The translations under genes and the position numbers were made by a program. From Nitrospiraceae bacterium (GTDB taxonomy: Bacteria > Nitrospirota > Nitrospiria > Nitrospirales > UBA8639), in contig JACKFE010000001.1 of NCBI GenBank assembly GCA_020632635.1, positions 496,001 to 560,000 on the forward strand: a stretch of 64,000 nt of DNA, given 5' to 3'. Under the pieces are notes generated by a model. It saw nothing but the letters and a program-made list of their open reading frames with translations, was not told where the DNA came from and made no database searches. Below are positions 16,104-24,808 of this stretch, piece by piece. Numbering within the stretch: position 1 is the first letter of the stretch; the number at the start of each line of letters is the position of its first letter.

Positions 16104-16661
16104 TTACCGTGAAGAATGGAACCGATTCATTGCGACGGTTGGCCCATCTTCAATCAGACACTCCAAGGCATCCACGGACCGGTCCAACACCTTATCAAGC
16201 ACTTCGCTCTCTCCAGCAGTAAAAGGAGACAAGACATAATCAACTGTCTCCACAAGACCTTCCGGACGACCAATCCCTAACTTCAGCCGGAAAAACTCAT
16301 CAGATCCGAGACTGTCCAATACCGAACGAAGGCCATTATGCCCTCCAGCACTACCGCGAGTTTTAATCCGGATTGCCCCCAGCGGGAGATCCAAATCGTC
16401 ATAGACAATGGTCAGGTCCGAATGCGTGAGACGCTGACGATCCAAAATCGCACGAACAACGGGTCCCGTCTGATTCATCCATGCGATAGGACACACCAAA
16501 AGGACAGGAATTCCTTTGAATTCCGTGCAGGCTTCCCACGCGAGATCACAATTGAAAAATTCTAGGTTCCAGCGATATGCCACACGCTCAAGAACCATCC
16601 ATCCCAGATTGTGCCGAGTCTGCCGGTATTTCGGTCCAGGATTTCCCAGACCAACAATCAT
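16104..16661 (-). CDS. pth: Peptidyl-tRNA hydrolase
   Basis: Recycles tRNA from prematurely released peptidyl-tRNA. 185 residues from ATG 16661. VGLGNPGPKYRQTRHNLGW carries the substrate-contact Asn and catalytic His; YDDLDLPLGAIRIKTRGSAG and GHNGLRSV are diagnostic. A TTG two codons earlier is in frame but unlikely. It follows rplY by nine bases; rplY-pth is a common pair. Confidence 0.96.
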   Translation of the reverse strand: MIVGLGNPGPKYRQTRHNLGWMVLERVAYRWNLEFFNCDLAWEACTEFKGIPVLLVCPIAWMNQTGPVVRAILDRQRLTHSDLTIVYDDLDLPLGAIRIKTRGSAGGHNGLRSVLDSLGSDEFFRLKLGIGRPEGLVETVDYVLSPFTAGESEVLDKVLDRSVDALECLIEDGPTVAMNRFHSSR

Positions 16662-16670
16662 ATGCAAGGA

Positions 16671-17384
16671 TTACTTTTTGCCTTCTTTCGCCTTGGCTTC
16701 AGCAGGCTTTGCTTTGGCATCGGTAGCGGAGGAACCCGCCGCGGCACCTTCGGCTTTCGCTTTTTCCTCAGCCGGAGCCGGACCGGCCTCACCAGCTTCT
16801 CTGGTAAGCAAAGATTCTAATTTAGCCTCGGACATCTTAGTCGCCACATGAACGACCATCAAATCTTCATCATCGAGAATCTCCACTCCTTCAGGGGCTT
16901 GCACCTCTTTTACGTGGACACCTTGCCCGATTCCCAATTCCGAGGCATCGATCTCAATATGATCAGGAATTTGTGCAGGCAAACATTCGATATGGAGTTC
17001 GCGCAAAGGCTGATGCAGAATACCACCCTCCTTCACCCCCACAGGCACTTGTCCCGTAATGGTCACAGGGAGCCGTACGCGAATAGGTTTATCCATCGAG
17101 ACTTCAAATAAATCCACATGCAAAATCGCCCCATTCATGGGGTCAAGCTGATGATCCTGTAACACCGCAACCAGATCGTTTTCCCCGGAAATTTTGACGG
17201 TTAACAGACCCGTGTGCCCTCTCTGAGACAACACCATATTACGCGCCGCTTTATAGTCCATCGCGATCAAACGCGAGCTTCCCCCCCCATACACAACCGC
17301 GGGAATTTTCCCCTTGGCCCGAAGCTTCCTCGCCACCCCTTTTCCTGCCGACTCTCGCTTTTCTACTTCCAATTCATATTTCAT
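16671..17384 (-). CDS. rplY: 50S ribosomal protein L25 (CTC/TL5 family, long form)
   Basis: 237 residues from ATG 17384, chosen because of the SD AAAGGAT and because the N-terminus KYELEVEKRESAGKGVARKL fits the family. The N-terminal ~95 residues are the 5S-rRNA-binding L25 domain (KIPAVVYGG, LQDHQLDPMNGAILHVDL). The next ~95 are the TL5/CTC beta domain (VRLPVTITGQVPVGVKEGGI, IDASELGIGQGVHVKEV). The last ~50 residues are a low-complexity Ala/Glu/Lys tail. Between prs and pth, a common order. Confidence 0.95.
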   Translation of the reverse strand: MKYELEVEKRESAGKGVARKLRAKGKIPAVVYGGGSSRLIAMDYKAARNMVLSQRGHTGLLTVKISGENDLVAVLQDHQLDPMNGAILHVDLFEVSMDKPIRVRLPVTITGQVPVGVKEGGILHQPLRELHIECLPAQIPDHIEIDASELGIGQGVHVKEVQAPEGVEILDDEDLMVVHVATKMSEAKLESLLTREAGEAGPAPAEEKAKAEGAAAGSSATDAKAKPAEAKAKEGKK

Positions 17385-17423
17385 GGCTTCATCCTTTCCA
17401 GAAAGAAGATCTATCATCCAGGG

Positions 17424-18365
17424 CTAAACAAACAATGAGGTGACGGATTCCTCTCGGTGAATTCGTAAAATGGCCTCCCCCAAGAGAGGGGCCACCGACA
17501 ATGTTTTTATTTTCTGACACTTTTTCTCTTTGCCATCCAGAGGAATCGTATTGGTTACCACGATTTCCCGTAAATACGACCCCTCCAACCGCTCAAGGGC
17601 CGGACCAGAAAGGACGGGATGGGTGCAACCAGCCCATACCGACAAGGCCCCATTTTCCATACAGGTCTGAGCCGTTTTGACGATAGTCCCAGCCGTATCA
17701 ATCATATCATCAAAGAGCAAAGCATGCCGACCATCGACGTCTCCGATAATATTCATAATTTCGGCTTCATTTGGAGATTCGCGCCGCTTATCGATAATGG
17801 CCAAACTAGAGTTCAATCTCTTGGCAAAAGCCCTGGCGCGCTCAACTCCACCCGCATCGGGAGACACGACCACAATATCGGCAATCTGCTGTTTCTTTAT
17901 ATAGTCCAACAAAACCGGTGTTGCGTAAAGATGATCCACTGGAATATTAAAAAATCCCTGAATGGGCCCGGCATGAAGATCCATAGTCAAAATTCGCCCC
18001 GCTCCAGCCACGGTCAAAAGGTCAGCGATCAACTTAGCGCTAATGGGAACACGGGGTTGGTCCTTACGATCCTGTCGGCCATAGCCATAATACGGAATGA
18101 CTGCGGTAATGCGCGAAGCCGAGGAACGTTTTACCGCATCGATCAACAACAAAAGCTCCATAATAGAAGTGTTAACCGGATGACAGCAGGATTGAATAAT
18201 AAATACATCTCCACCCCGCACATTTTCCTCAATCCTGACGCGAATTTCTCCATCGCTAAAGGTAGTAACCGTTGCCTGACAAAGATCTTGCCCAATGTAT
18301 TGGGCGATTTCCTTGGCGAGAGTCGGGTTGGAATTTCCAGTTAAAAGCTTCAAATCACGCAACAT
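17424..18365 (-). CDS. prs: Ribose-phosphate pyrophosphokinase
   Basis: Makes PRPP from ribose-5-phosphate and ATP for nucleotide, His and Trp synthesis. From ATG 18365 it has 313 residues, the usual length; an ATG at 18410 would add 15 residues not typical of the family. Motifs: LLTGNSNPTLAKEIA, YYGYGRQDRKDQPR (ATP loop), TMDLHAGPIQGFFNIPVDHL (metal/ATP), VVSPDAGGVERARAFAK, and the PRPP loop LLFDDMIDTAGT. Neither start has a clear SD. It stands at the head of the prs-rplY-pth run; the ~200 bases up to ispE hold no gene I can see. Confidence 0.96.
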   Translation of the reverse strand: MLRDLKLLTGNSNPTLAKEIAQYIGQDLCQATVTTFSDGEIRVRIEENVRGGDVFIIQSCCHPVNTSIMELLLLIDAVKRSSASRITAVIPYYGYGRQDRKDQPRVPISAKLIADLLTVAGAGRILTMDLHAGPIQGFFNIPVDHLYATPVLLDYIKKQQIADIVVVSPDAGGVERARAFAKRLNSSLAIIDKRRESPNEAEIMNIIGDVDGRHALLFDDMIDTAGTIVKTAQTCMENGALSVWAGCTHPVLSGPALERLEGSYLREIVVTNTIPLDGKEKKCQKIKTLSVAPLLGEAILRIHREESVTSLFV

Positions 18366-18562
18366 GGTTAGATTCTTGACGTTTTGTCGCAACTCGGCCT
18401 TTCCCCACATGAGGGAAGCAGGCCAAAGGTAATTCTAAGAACTTATCCTTGTCAACCAAAAACTTCTACCCAGGGAGAAACACCCGTCTCCTCATGCTCC
18501 GCAATAGAAAGCCATCCCAATGATTTTTTGTCCAAAATCATCATCAGGGAGATCATGTATTG

Positions 18563-19504
18563 TTATGATAATCCAGACAAACCGGAAGGATCATGGGGCA
18601 GGCTGGAATGACCAATCGGCACATCAAAAATCCGCCATTGGGTTTCATGTTGCAAGGTGGCCGCTGCAGTTCGAGCAATATCTTTATTAGCAAAAACTCC
18701 AAAAACCGTGGCGCCACTCCCAGACAGTAAGACTGCTTGAGCTCCAAACGCTCGAAGCTTGTCTTTAATAAATCCCAAAATTGGATACTGTGGAAATAAA
18801 GCCGGCTCAAAGTCATTTTCCACGACTGGCAGCAAATCATCCCACGAGGCTGTCCCCTTAGCCTCAACAGCCTGAATAAACGGAGACAAAGGCGCGACAG
18901 CGGTCCGATGCGAGGCTAACCGGTCATACGCCCATTTCGTCTGGATGGGAAATCCCGGATTAACCAACACCACCCATCGTTCACCTTCCAAGCGGCAAGG
19001 TGTCACGTCTTGCCCCCATCCACGAACCATTGCACAGGGGGCAGTGAAAAAAAATGGAATATCGCTTCCCAAGGCCGCCCCGCATTGGCTCAGTTCATCC
19101 ACATCCCAACCCAAGCGCAAGAGATGATGCACACCCCAAATCGTAGCGGCGGCATCACTACTGCCCCCCCCTAACCCGGCAGCCATGGGAATGCACTTGG
19201 TTAACTCAATATCCAAGCCTACCTGCATATGGGCCCGACTCATGACTGCCTCCGCCGCCCGAAAAACCAAATTTCCCCGGTCAACCGGCAAAGAAGGGTC
19301 ACCACATTGCAACAAAATTTCACGATGATGCGGATTCACCCGGATCCGGAGAACGTCAAACAGCTCGACCGTGTGCATAAGGGACCAGAGCTGGTGGTAG
19401 CCGGAAGCCAAACGGTCCAACACACGAATAATCAGGTTAATTTTCGCAGGCGCCCGAACGACCACTTCCTCATGTGATGCTGCATCACTGACTTGTTCCA
19501 TCAT
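18563..19504 (-). CDS. ispE: 4-diphosphocytidyl-2-C-methyl-D-erythritol kinase
   Basis: ATP-dependent kinase of the non-mevalonate isoprenoid pathway. 313 residues from ATG 19504; an SD-like GGAAGG lies 12 bases upstream (a GTG at 19525 would overlap it). Motifs: APAKINLIIRVLDRLASGYH, the GHMP ATP-loop PMAAGLGGGSSDAAA, and LSGSGATVFGVF near the C-terminus. It follows pilC by 21 bases, so it is probably transcribed with the pilus ATPases; prs follows it. Confidence 0.95.
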   Translation of the reverse strand: MMEQVSDAASHEEVVVRAPAKINLIIRVLDRLASGYHQLWSLMHTVELFDVLRIRVNPHHREILLQCGDPSLPVDRGNLVFRAAEAVMSRAHMQVGLDIELTKCIPMAAGLGGGSSDAAATIWGVHHLLRLGWDVDELSQCGAALGSDIPFFFTAPCAMVRGWGQDVTPCRLEGERWVVLVNPGFPIQTKWAYDRLASHRTAVAPLSPFIQAVEAKGTASWDDLLPVVENDFEPALFPQYPILGFIKDKLRAFGAQAVLLSGSGATVFGVFANKDIARTAAATLQHETQWRIFDVPIGHSSLPHDPSGLSGLS

Positions 19505-19525
19505 GTATTCGACATTCCTTCCCAC

Positions 19526-20755
19526 CTATCCAATGATTGACCCGATGGAAAATATCGGGAGATACATCGCAATGACAACCACCGCAATCGCCGACCCCAC
19601 CACCAAAATAATCGCGGGTTCCACCAGGGAAGTCACGGTCGCAATCGACCGGTCAACTTCCTGCTCAAACAAATCGGCGATTTTATCCAACATCCCATCC
19701 ATCGATCCAGTGGATTCCCCAACTTTGATCATCTGAATAAGCATACTTGGGAATGGCTCCGTACCCTGGAGCCGCAAGGATTCAGACAGTGGAACACCTT
19801 GCTCCACCCGCACCACAACATGGGTGAGGGCACGCTCCAAGACACCATTCCCGACGACTCCTCTAGCCAAATCCAGCGCCTGAAGGAGAGGAAGACCGTG
19901 CTGCACTAATGCCCCCAGCGTCCGGGTAAACCGAACCAGCGCCGCCTTTTTCAGGAGAGACCCCAGGACCGGCATGGCTAACAATGCCGCATCTTTCCGT
20001 TCTCGAATGGCCGGTTGTTGCAACCATTTTCTGGCTATCCATATGACAAGGGGCATCAATCCCAACCAGATCAATCCATACTCTTGCAAACCCTCCGCTC
20101 CCCCAATCACGACTTGCGTTAACCATGGCAACGATTCGCCCATTTCCGAAAATAGAACGGAAAATTGCGGAACCACCCACACACATAAAAACACCAATAC
20201 GCTCAGGGCCACACCAACCAATAAAGCCGGATAGGCCAACGAAGCAAGAATCTTGGCACGCAATTGGGTTTGTTTCTCCAAATAACCCGCAAGCTGACTC
20301 AACGATTCGTCCAAACGGCCGGTCGATTCGCCGACTTCAACGAGATGCATGTAAATAGGCGGAAAAATTCCAGGAAAAGATGAAAGCGCCTGCGCTAAAT
20401 AACTCCCCCCTTCCACCTGCTCCCGGATGACCCGCAATGCCCGTCTCAGCTGAGGATGCCCGGCTTCGGTGCCCAACAGATCCAAACATTCCAGCAACGG
20501 AACGCCTGCCCGAATAAGTGTCGCCAGTTGATGGGTAAAGCCTGCGAGGTCTTTTCCAGACACCCGTTGCGTGAACGACCATTCCTCGCGAATGCCTTGC
20601 ACCTGTATAGCCTCTTCCACCTTTTCTCGAAGCCGGGTCACGAATAACTCTTGTTGCCGTAACATCTGAATGGCTTCTTGGGCTGTGGCCGCAATAACGT
20701 GTCCCGTCATCGTGCGCCCCGCACCGGTGGTTCCGGAATATTCAAAAACCGGCAT
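19526..20755 (-). CDS. pilC: Type IV pilus inner-membrane platform protein PilC (GspF family)
   Basis: 409 residues. Polytopic inner-membrane protein on which the pilus motor ATPases act. Two homologous T2SSF domains are seen: FTHQLATLIRAGVPLLECLD with VEVGESTGRLDESL, and FTRTLGALVQHGLPLLQALD with IKVGESTGSMDGML. Three hydrophobic segments (about residues 170-200, 215-235 and 380-405) fit the family. An SD-like AAGAGGG precedes ATG 20755. The order pilB-pilT-pilC points to a type IV pilus rather than type II secretion, which lacks a PilT. Confidence 0.88.
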   Translation of the reverse strand: MPVFEYSGTTGAGRTMTGHVIAATAQEAIQMLRQQELFVTRLREKVEEAIQVQGIREEWSFTQRVSGKDLAGFTHQLATLIRAGVPLLECLDLLGTEAGHPQLRRALRVIREQVEGGSYLAQALSSFPGIFPPIYMHLVEVGESTGRLDESLSQLAGYLEKQTQLRAKILASLAYPALLVGVALSVLVFLCVWVVPQFSVLFSEMGESLPWLTQVVIGGAEGLQEYGLIWLGLMPLVIWIARKWLQQPAIRERKDAALLAMPVLGSLLKKAALVRFTRTLGALVQHGLPLLQALDLARGVVGNGVLERALTHVVVRVEQGVPLSESLRLQGTEPFPSMLIQMIKVGESTGSMDGMLDKIADLFEQEVDRSIATVTSLVEPAIILVVGSAIAVVVIAMYLPIFSIGSIIG

Positions 20756-20806
20756 CGATACCCTCTTCTGACCGAATCCGTTTACACCCCATTAGCCTAC
20801 GATGAC

Positions 20807-21922
20807 TCATCCCCGACTCCGTAAGCGCGCTAAGGAAATGGGCTGAGGTCGCTCCCGGCTCATCCTTTCGAGCAACTTCGAAAACTCATCAGCATGAGGC
20901 GTGACCCCCAGAGCGGTTTCTGGAGAAATCAGACCTTGCTGGCACAAATCCACCAGACCTTGATTCAGCGTTTGCATCCCATACTGAGCTTGGCCGGTTT
21001 GCATCATGGAATAAATCTGATGAATCTTATCCTCTCGAATCAGATTGCGAATAGCCGGAGTCGGCACCAAAATTTCCAACGCCATCACTCGCCCCTTTTC
21101 CTGCGACTTGGGAAGAAGACGTTGGGCCAAAATTCCGACCAACACCATCGACAACTGCACTCGCACTTCTTGCTGTTGATGGGAAGGAAAAACCGACACC
21201 AAGCGAGTCAGGGTTTGAATGGCTGAATTGGTATGCAATGTGGCAATGGTCAGATGGCCGGTTTCCGCCAAAGCCAGCCCTGCGTGAATCGTATCCACAT
21301 CCCGCAACTCACCTAACACCACCACATCCGGATCCTGTCGCAAAAGTCCTTTCAACGCTTGATGATATTCCCCCACATCCGAGCCAATCTCCAGCTGCGT
21401 CACCAAACTTTTCTGATGCCGGTGCAGCACCTCGATCGGATCTTCCAACGTCACAATATGCCCACGCCGCTCGCGATTCATCCAATCCACCATAGCGGCC
21501 AGCGTGGTGCTTTTCCCGCTCCCGGTAGGCCCGGTGACTAAAATCAAGCCTTGGGGTTTACTCAGCAACTCCGCCACGTTCGGCGGCAATCCAAGTTGCT
21601 CGAAAGTAGGAATCACATCGGACACGGCACGAATGGCAAGAGCCCAGGAACCACGCTGTGTATACAGGTGCAAACGAAATCGTCCGACTTCGGGAAGACT
21701 GTACGCCCAATCCAACTCGCGTTGCTCTCTCATCGCACCTTGTTGATGGACGGGAACCAGCTCCTGCACCAACCGATGCATGTCCTCACCGGTCACCACC
21801 GGCAACTCCAATGGTTTTAATTGACCATCCACCCGGATGCGTGGCGGACTGCCAACCACCAGATGCAAGTCCGACCCCTTTTGCTGGAGTAACGTGGTCA
21901 AGAGTTCTGAAATGTGTACCAT
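20807..21922 (-). CDS. pilT: Twitching motility (pilus retraction) ATPase PilT
   Basis: 371 residues. Hexameric cytoplasmic ATPase that powers pilus retraction. Walker A GPTGSGKSTTLAAM, an Asp box in VTLEDPIEV, Walker B VVVLGELRD, and His box GHLTIATLHTNSA are intact. PilT-specific features are AIRNLIREDK and MMQTGQAQYGMQTLNQGL near the C-terminus. No N-terminal GSPII_E domain, in contrast to PilB. Lies 37 bases after pilB and 51 before pilC. Confidence 0.92.
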   Translation of the reverse strand: MVHISELLTTLLQQKGSDLHLVVGSPPRIRVDGQLKPLELPVVTGEDMHRLVQELVPVHQQGAMREQRELDWAYSLPEVGRFRLHLYTQRGSWALAIRAVSDVIPTFEQLGLPPNVAELLSKPQGLILVTGPTGSGKSTTLAAMVDWMNRERRGHIVTLEDPIEVLHRHQKSLVTQLEIGSDVGEYHQALKGLLRQDPDVVVLGELRDVDTIHAGLALAETGHLTIATLHTNSAIQTLTRLVSVFPSHQQQEVRVQLSMVLVGILAQRLLPKSQEKGRVMALEILVPTPAIRNLIREDKIHQIYSMMQTGQAQYGMQTLNQGLVDLCQQGLISPETALGVTPHADEFSKLLERMSRERPQPISLARLRSRG

Positions 21923-21959
21923 GATATCCGTCTGGGTATGTCAACGGGTTAGGTTCAGA

Positions 21960-23705
21960 CTAGCCAACCAGGTCTTGCCGGGTTTCCGCCAGCACCTCGC
22001 TGGCAGTGGTCAATCCCTTTTTCACAGCCATCAAGCCGGCTTGCCGCAGGGTCCGAAACCCCTGTAATTGCGCGCACCCCTTCAACTCACCGGCCGAAGC
22101 CCTCATTAAAATACGGTCATGCAAGGCGTCATACATCGGGAGAATTTCAAAAATGGCCATCCGCCCTTTAAAGCCCGTCTGATGACATCGTGAACATCCT
22201 TTGCCTTTCATGGGCTGGACATTCTCCACTTCATCCGAGGAAAACCCCACATTCACCAATTGGTCTGGGGAAATCATTTCCGGCTCACGGCAATGCTCGC
22301 AAATTTTTCGCACCAGTCGTTGTCCGACGATTAGAGACACCGCCGACGCCACTAAAAACGGCTCAATCCCCATATCGATCAATCGGGTAATGGCTCCCGG
22401 GGCATTCATGGTATGCAGCGTGGACAACACGCGATGCCCGGTCAACGCGGCCTGAATCGCTATTTGAGCTGTATCCCGGTCCCGAACCTCCCCCACCATC
22501 ATCACATCCGGATCTTGCCGAAGAAAGGCCCGCAACCCCGCCGCAAAAGTCAGCCCGATGTCTTCATGGATTTGCAATTGATTAATCCCTTGAATTTGAT
22601 ACTCCACAGGGTCTTCCACCGTCACAATATTCATCTGCGGAGTGTTCAAGAACTGGAGCGCACTATACAGTGTGGTGGTTTTTCCGCTTCCGGTCGGCCC
22701 AGTCACCAATACCATGCCGTAGGGATGTTCCAGCGCCGTCGTCAACAAATCCAGGTCAGCTTGCTCCAGCCCGAGATTCGTGAGGTGCAAAGACAAGCCA
22801 CCTTGATTCAACAAACGCAACACCGCCTTCTCGCCATACAGGCAAGGCAACATCGCAACACGAATATCGACTTGAGGAAACAATTCAACCTTCATGCGGC
22901 CATCCTGCGGCAACCGGCGTTCAGCAATATCCATGTTGGAAAGAATTTTCAACCGCGCCATCAAGGACGGATGCAGGTCTTTGGAAAGATTTTTAATAGG
23001 CCTCAATTCGCCATCCAACCGGACCCGCACACGAAGAATTTTCTCCAGCGGTTCAATATGAATATCACTCGCCTCCATCGTAATCGCCTGCTGGAGCAGC
23101 GCCGTCACCACATCCCCAGCGGAGGCATCCTGGCTCATAACCGGGAACGACATGCCCTGCGGTGCGCGGTTCAAGGCTAACTCATGGCGGGGGGAAGGGG
23201 GACTCTCCTGTGCGCCGTGTGCTCGAGAGGAAGAACCCGGTGCGACCCCATGGCCATCAGACGGATCCTGTCCTCCGGCCACACCATGGAACTGTTGCAA
23301 GGCCAGCCGCATATCCGTCTCGGTAGCGACCATAGGTAGAATATGAAGACCGGTGCGAAAACGCAGTTCATCCAACAAGGTGGAATTCGTGGGATCCACC
23401 ATGGCGACGCTCAAGCGGGATGCCGTTTTCTTGACCGGACAGACCAAATGTTGCTGCATCAGCTCCACCGACATGAGCCCCCGAAGCGTGTCATCCAACG
23501 CGCACGTGGACAGCTCCACCGTCGGCACCCCATACCGCTGACTGAGAAATTCCAGCAAGGTAGACTCGGAAAGGACGCCCATCCGAATCAAAATACTGCC
23601 AAGCCGCCCGCCTTCACATCGTTGGCGGTCCAAAGCCTTGTTCAAATCTTCGGAAGAGATTACTTGCGCCTCAACCAATTGATGCCCGACCAAATCCCGA
23701 TTCAT
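21960..23705 (-). CDS. pilB: Type IV pilus assembly (extension) ATPase PilB
   Basis: 581 residues. The N-terminal ~140 residues are a GSPII_E domain (GSILIRMGVLSESTLLEFLS, a PVKKTASRLSVAMVDPTN segment). A linker with low-complexity Gly/Ser/Pro follows (about 165-200). The motor half has Walker A GPTGSGKTTTLYSAL, Asp box VEDPVEYQI, Walker B VMMVGEVRD and His box GHRVLSTLHTMNA. A four-Cys zinc site (CEHC and CSRC) near residue 485-520 is typical of PilB/GspE. ATG 23705 overlaps the pgsA stop by four bases. Together with PilT and PilC it forms the motor of a type IV pilus; pilin and secretin genes are not in the window. Confidence 0.9.
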   Translation of the reverse strand: MNRDLVGHQLVEAQVISSEDLNKALDRQRCEGGRLGSILIRMGVLSESTLLEFLSQRYGVPTVELSTCALDDTLRGLMSVELMQQHLVCPVKKTASRLSVAMVDPTNSTLLDELRFRTGLHILPMVATETDMRLALQQFHGVAGGQDPSDGHGVAPGSSSRAHGAQESPPSPRHELALNRAPQGMSFPVMSQDASAGDVVTALLQQAITMEASDIHIEPLEKILRVRVRLDGELRPIKNLSKDLHPSLMARLKILSNMDIAERRLPQDGRMKVELFPQVDIRVAMLPCLYGEKAVLRLLNQGGLSLHLTNLGLEQADLDLLTTALEHPYGMVLVTGPTGSGKTTTLYSALQFLNTPQMNIVTVEDPVEYQIQGINQLQIHEDIGLTFAAGLRAFLRQDPDVMMVGEVRDRDTAQIAIQAALTGHRVLSTLHTMNAPGAITRLIDMGIEPFLVASAVSLIVGQRLVRKICEHCREPEMISPDQLVNVGFSSDEVENVQPMKGKGCSRCHQTGFKGRMAIFEILPMYDALHDRILMRASAGELKGCAQLQGFRTLRQAGLMAVKKGLTTASEVLAETRQDLVG

Positions 23706-24280
23706 CCCTTCCCACCCACATCCTTCTGGGAACCGCTCCCGGCATTCACATACTGAATGCCCCGCATTAAATAGTGCACACCCGATCCGACCGTCAGCAC
23801 AATCATTCCCACCAACAGAGGATCAGTCGCAGCAGCAGGAATCCGACCTGTGGCATGGAGCAATAACGCGATGACATAACTGATTTGCGCAAACGTGGTG
23901 CTTTTCCCCCAAATCGTGGGGGCAATATTAATGTCCGTCTCGGTCAGATTGGCGATCAACGTCCCGGCAAGCAGAATGGCATCCCGGCTCACCACCACAA
24001 TGACCGCCCACAACGGAATGAAATGCACGATGGACAGAGTAATAATGGCCGAGGTCAATAATAGCTTGTCGGCCAACGGATCCAAATATTCGCCTAAACG
24101 GGTCCGTTGGTCGGTCAATCGGGCCACAGCCCCATCCAGTCCATCCGTAATGGCGGCGATCAGCAGCGTCAGCAAAGCCCAATCATAGTTTTCATAAAGT
24201 AAGAGGCCGACAAAAACCGGGACCAACAAGATCCGGAGGCCAGTCAGGCTATTAGGCAAATTAATCGGTATTTCCGACAC
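23702..24280 (-). CDS. pgsA: CDP-diacylglycerol-glycerol-3-phosphate 3-phosphatidyltransferase
   Basis: Membrane enzyme that makes phosphatidylglycerol phosphate. 192 residues from GTG 24280, chosen because an SD (GAAGGGGT) precedes it and the N-terminus SEIPINLPNSLTGLRILLVP fits; an ATG at 24376 would add 32 unlike residues. The CDP-alcohol motif is complete: DGLDGAVAR, eight residues, G, EYLDPLADK. Several hydrophobic segments match the six-helix fold. Ends coupled with pilB by a four-base overlap. Confidence 0.92.
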   Translation of the reverse strand: MSEIPINLPNSLTGLRILLVPVFVGLLLYENYDWALLTLLIAAITDGLDGAVARLTDQRTRLGEYLDPLADKLLLTSAIITLSIVHFIPLWAVIVVVSRDAILLAGTLIANLTETDINIAPTIWGKSTTFAQISYVIALLLHATGRIPAAATDPLLVGMIVLTVGSGVHYLMRGIQYVNAGSGSQKDVGGKG

Positions 24281-24382
24281 CAGACACCCCTTCACCGCAC
24301 TCGCACATGACACCGTACCCCTAGTACTTTGGCCTAGGCGTAACCAAGGGTACGCGTGGATTTCAAAGGAAGTCAACCTGGG

Positions 24383-24411
24383 TTGCGACCCGCCTCGCCG
24401 AGACTTATAAT
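24383..24411 (+). promoter_or_regulatory. Promoter with consensus -10 for the 105-residue gene
   Basis: TTGCGA (24383-24388), a 17-base spacer, and a perfect TATAAT (24406-24411). Transcription would start near 24418, about 50 bases before the ATG. A hairpin (CGCCCTT/AAGGGTG, 24412-24431, with one G-T pair) lies at the predicted transcript start. Confidence 0.6.
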
Positions 24412-24467
24412 CGCCCTTGGCAGTAAGGGTGTACCCAATTCATCCAGTTAGGACGGAGTAAGAAGAT

Positions 24468-24785
24468 ATGACGTCTCTTCCCTTATCATTTCAAGTCAGA
24501 AATGCGGTCATTGAAAAGCATCAATTGGAGGGAACCGACCCGAGCGCGCGGTACTTCAACCGTATGATCCCCATCAAACGAGTGGAAAAAGGCTATTCCG
24601 GCACGGTGATGTATGAAGCCCTCAATCTCAACTCGCAAGTGCACCGGACCGCCCAAGGGGCCATTACCGACCTGGTGGATCAACTCCGGGAACTGGGCTT
24701 TACCACCATGCGCACCCGCCTCAACTTCAAAGGCCAAAAATACCTCGCCGAAAAAGAAACCTGGGTCAACTACCCCGACGCGTAA
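24468..24785 (+). CDS. Small conserved-looking protein, function unknown
   Basis: 105 residues, no signal peptide or membrane segment, so probably cytosolic. Charged and balanced in composition, with a helix-like segment QGAITDLVDQLRELGFTTMR and a Lys-rich end. It does not match a family I know. An SD-like GGAG precedes the ATG by 11 bases, and a near-consensus promoter stands upstream, so it is very probably a real, independently expressed gene. Divergent from pgsA; the next plus-strand gene starts 23 bases after its stop and could be read through. Confidence 0.7.
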   Translation: MTSLPLSFQVRNAVIEKHQLEGTDPSARYFNRMIPIKRVEKGYSGTVMYEALNLNSQVHRTAQGAITDLVDQLRELGFTTMRTRLNFKGQKYLAEKETWVNYPDA

Positions 24786-24808
24786 CACCGGCTTCCTCGA
24801 CATCTTGA

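Noticed and set aside
17619..18344. A 241-codon plus-strand open frame
   Set aside because: Antisense to prs, which has all catalytic motifs.
18366..18562. Possible tRNA between ispE and prs
   Set aside because: A tRNA is often found near this pair in bacteria, but no cloverleaf or TTCGAATCC-type T arm is visible.
22413..23180. A 255-codon plus-strand open frame
   Set aside because: Antisense to pilB; composition (many His, Arg, Gln) is that of a shadow frame.
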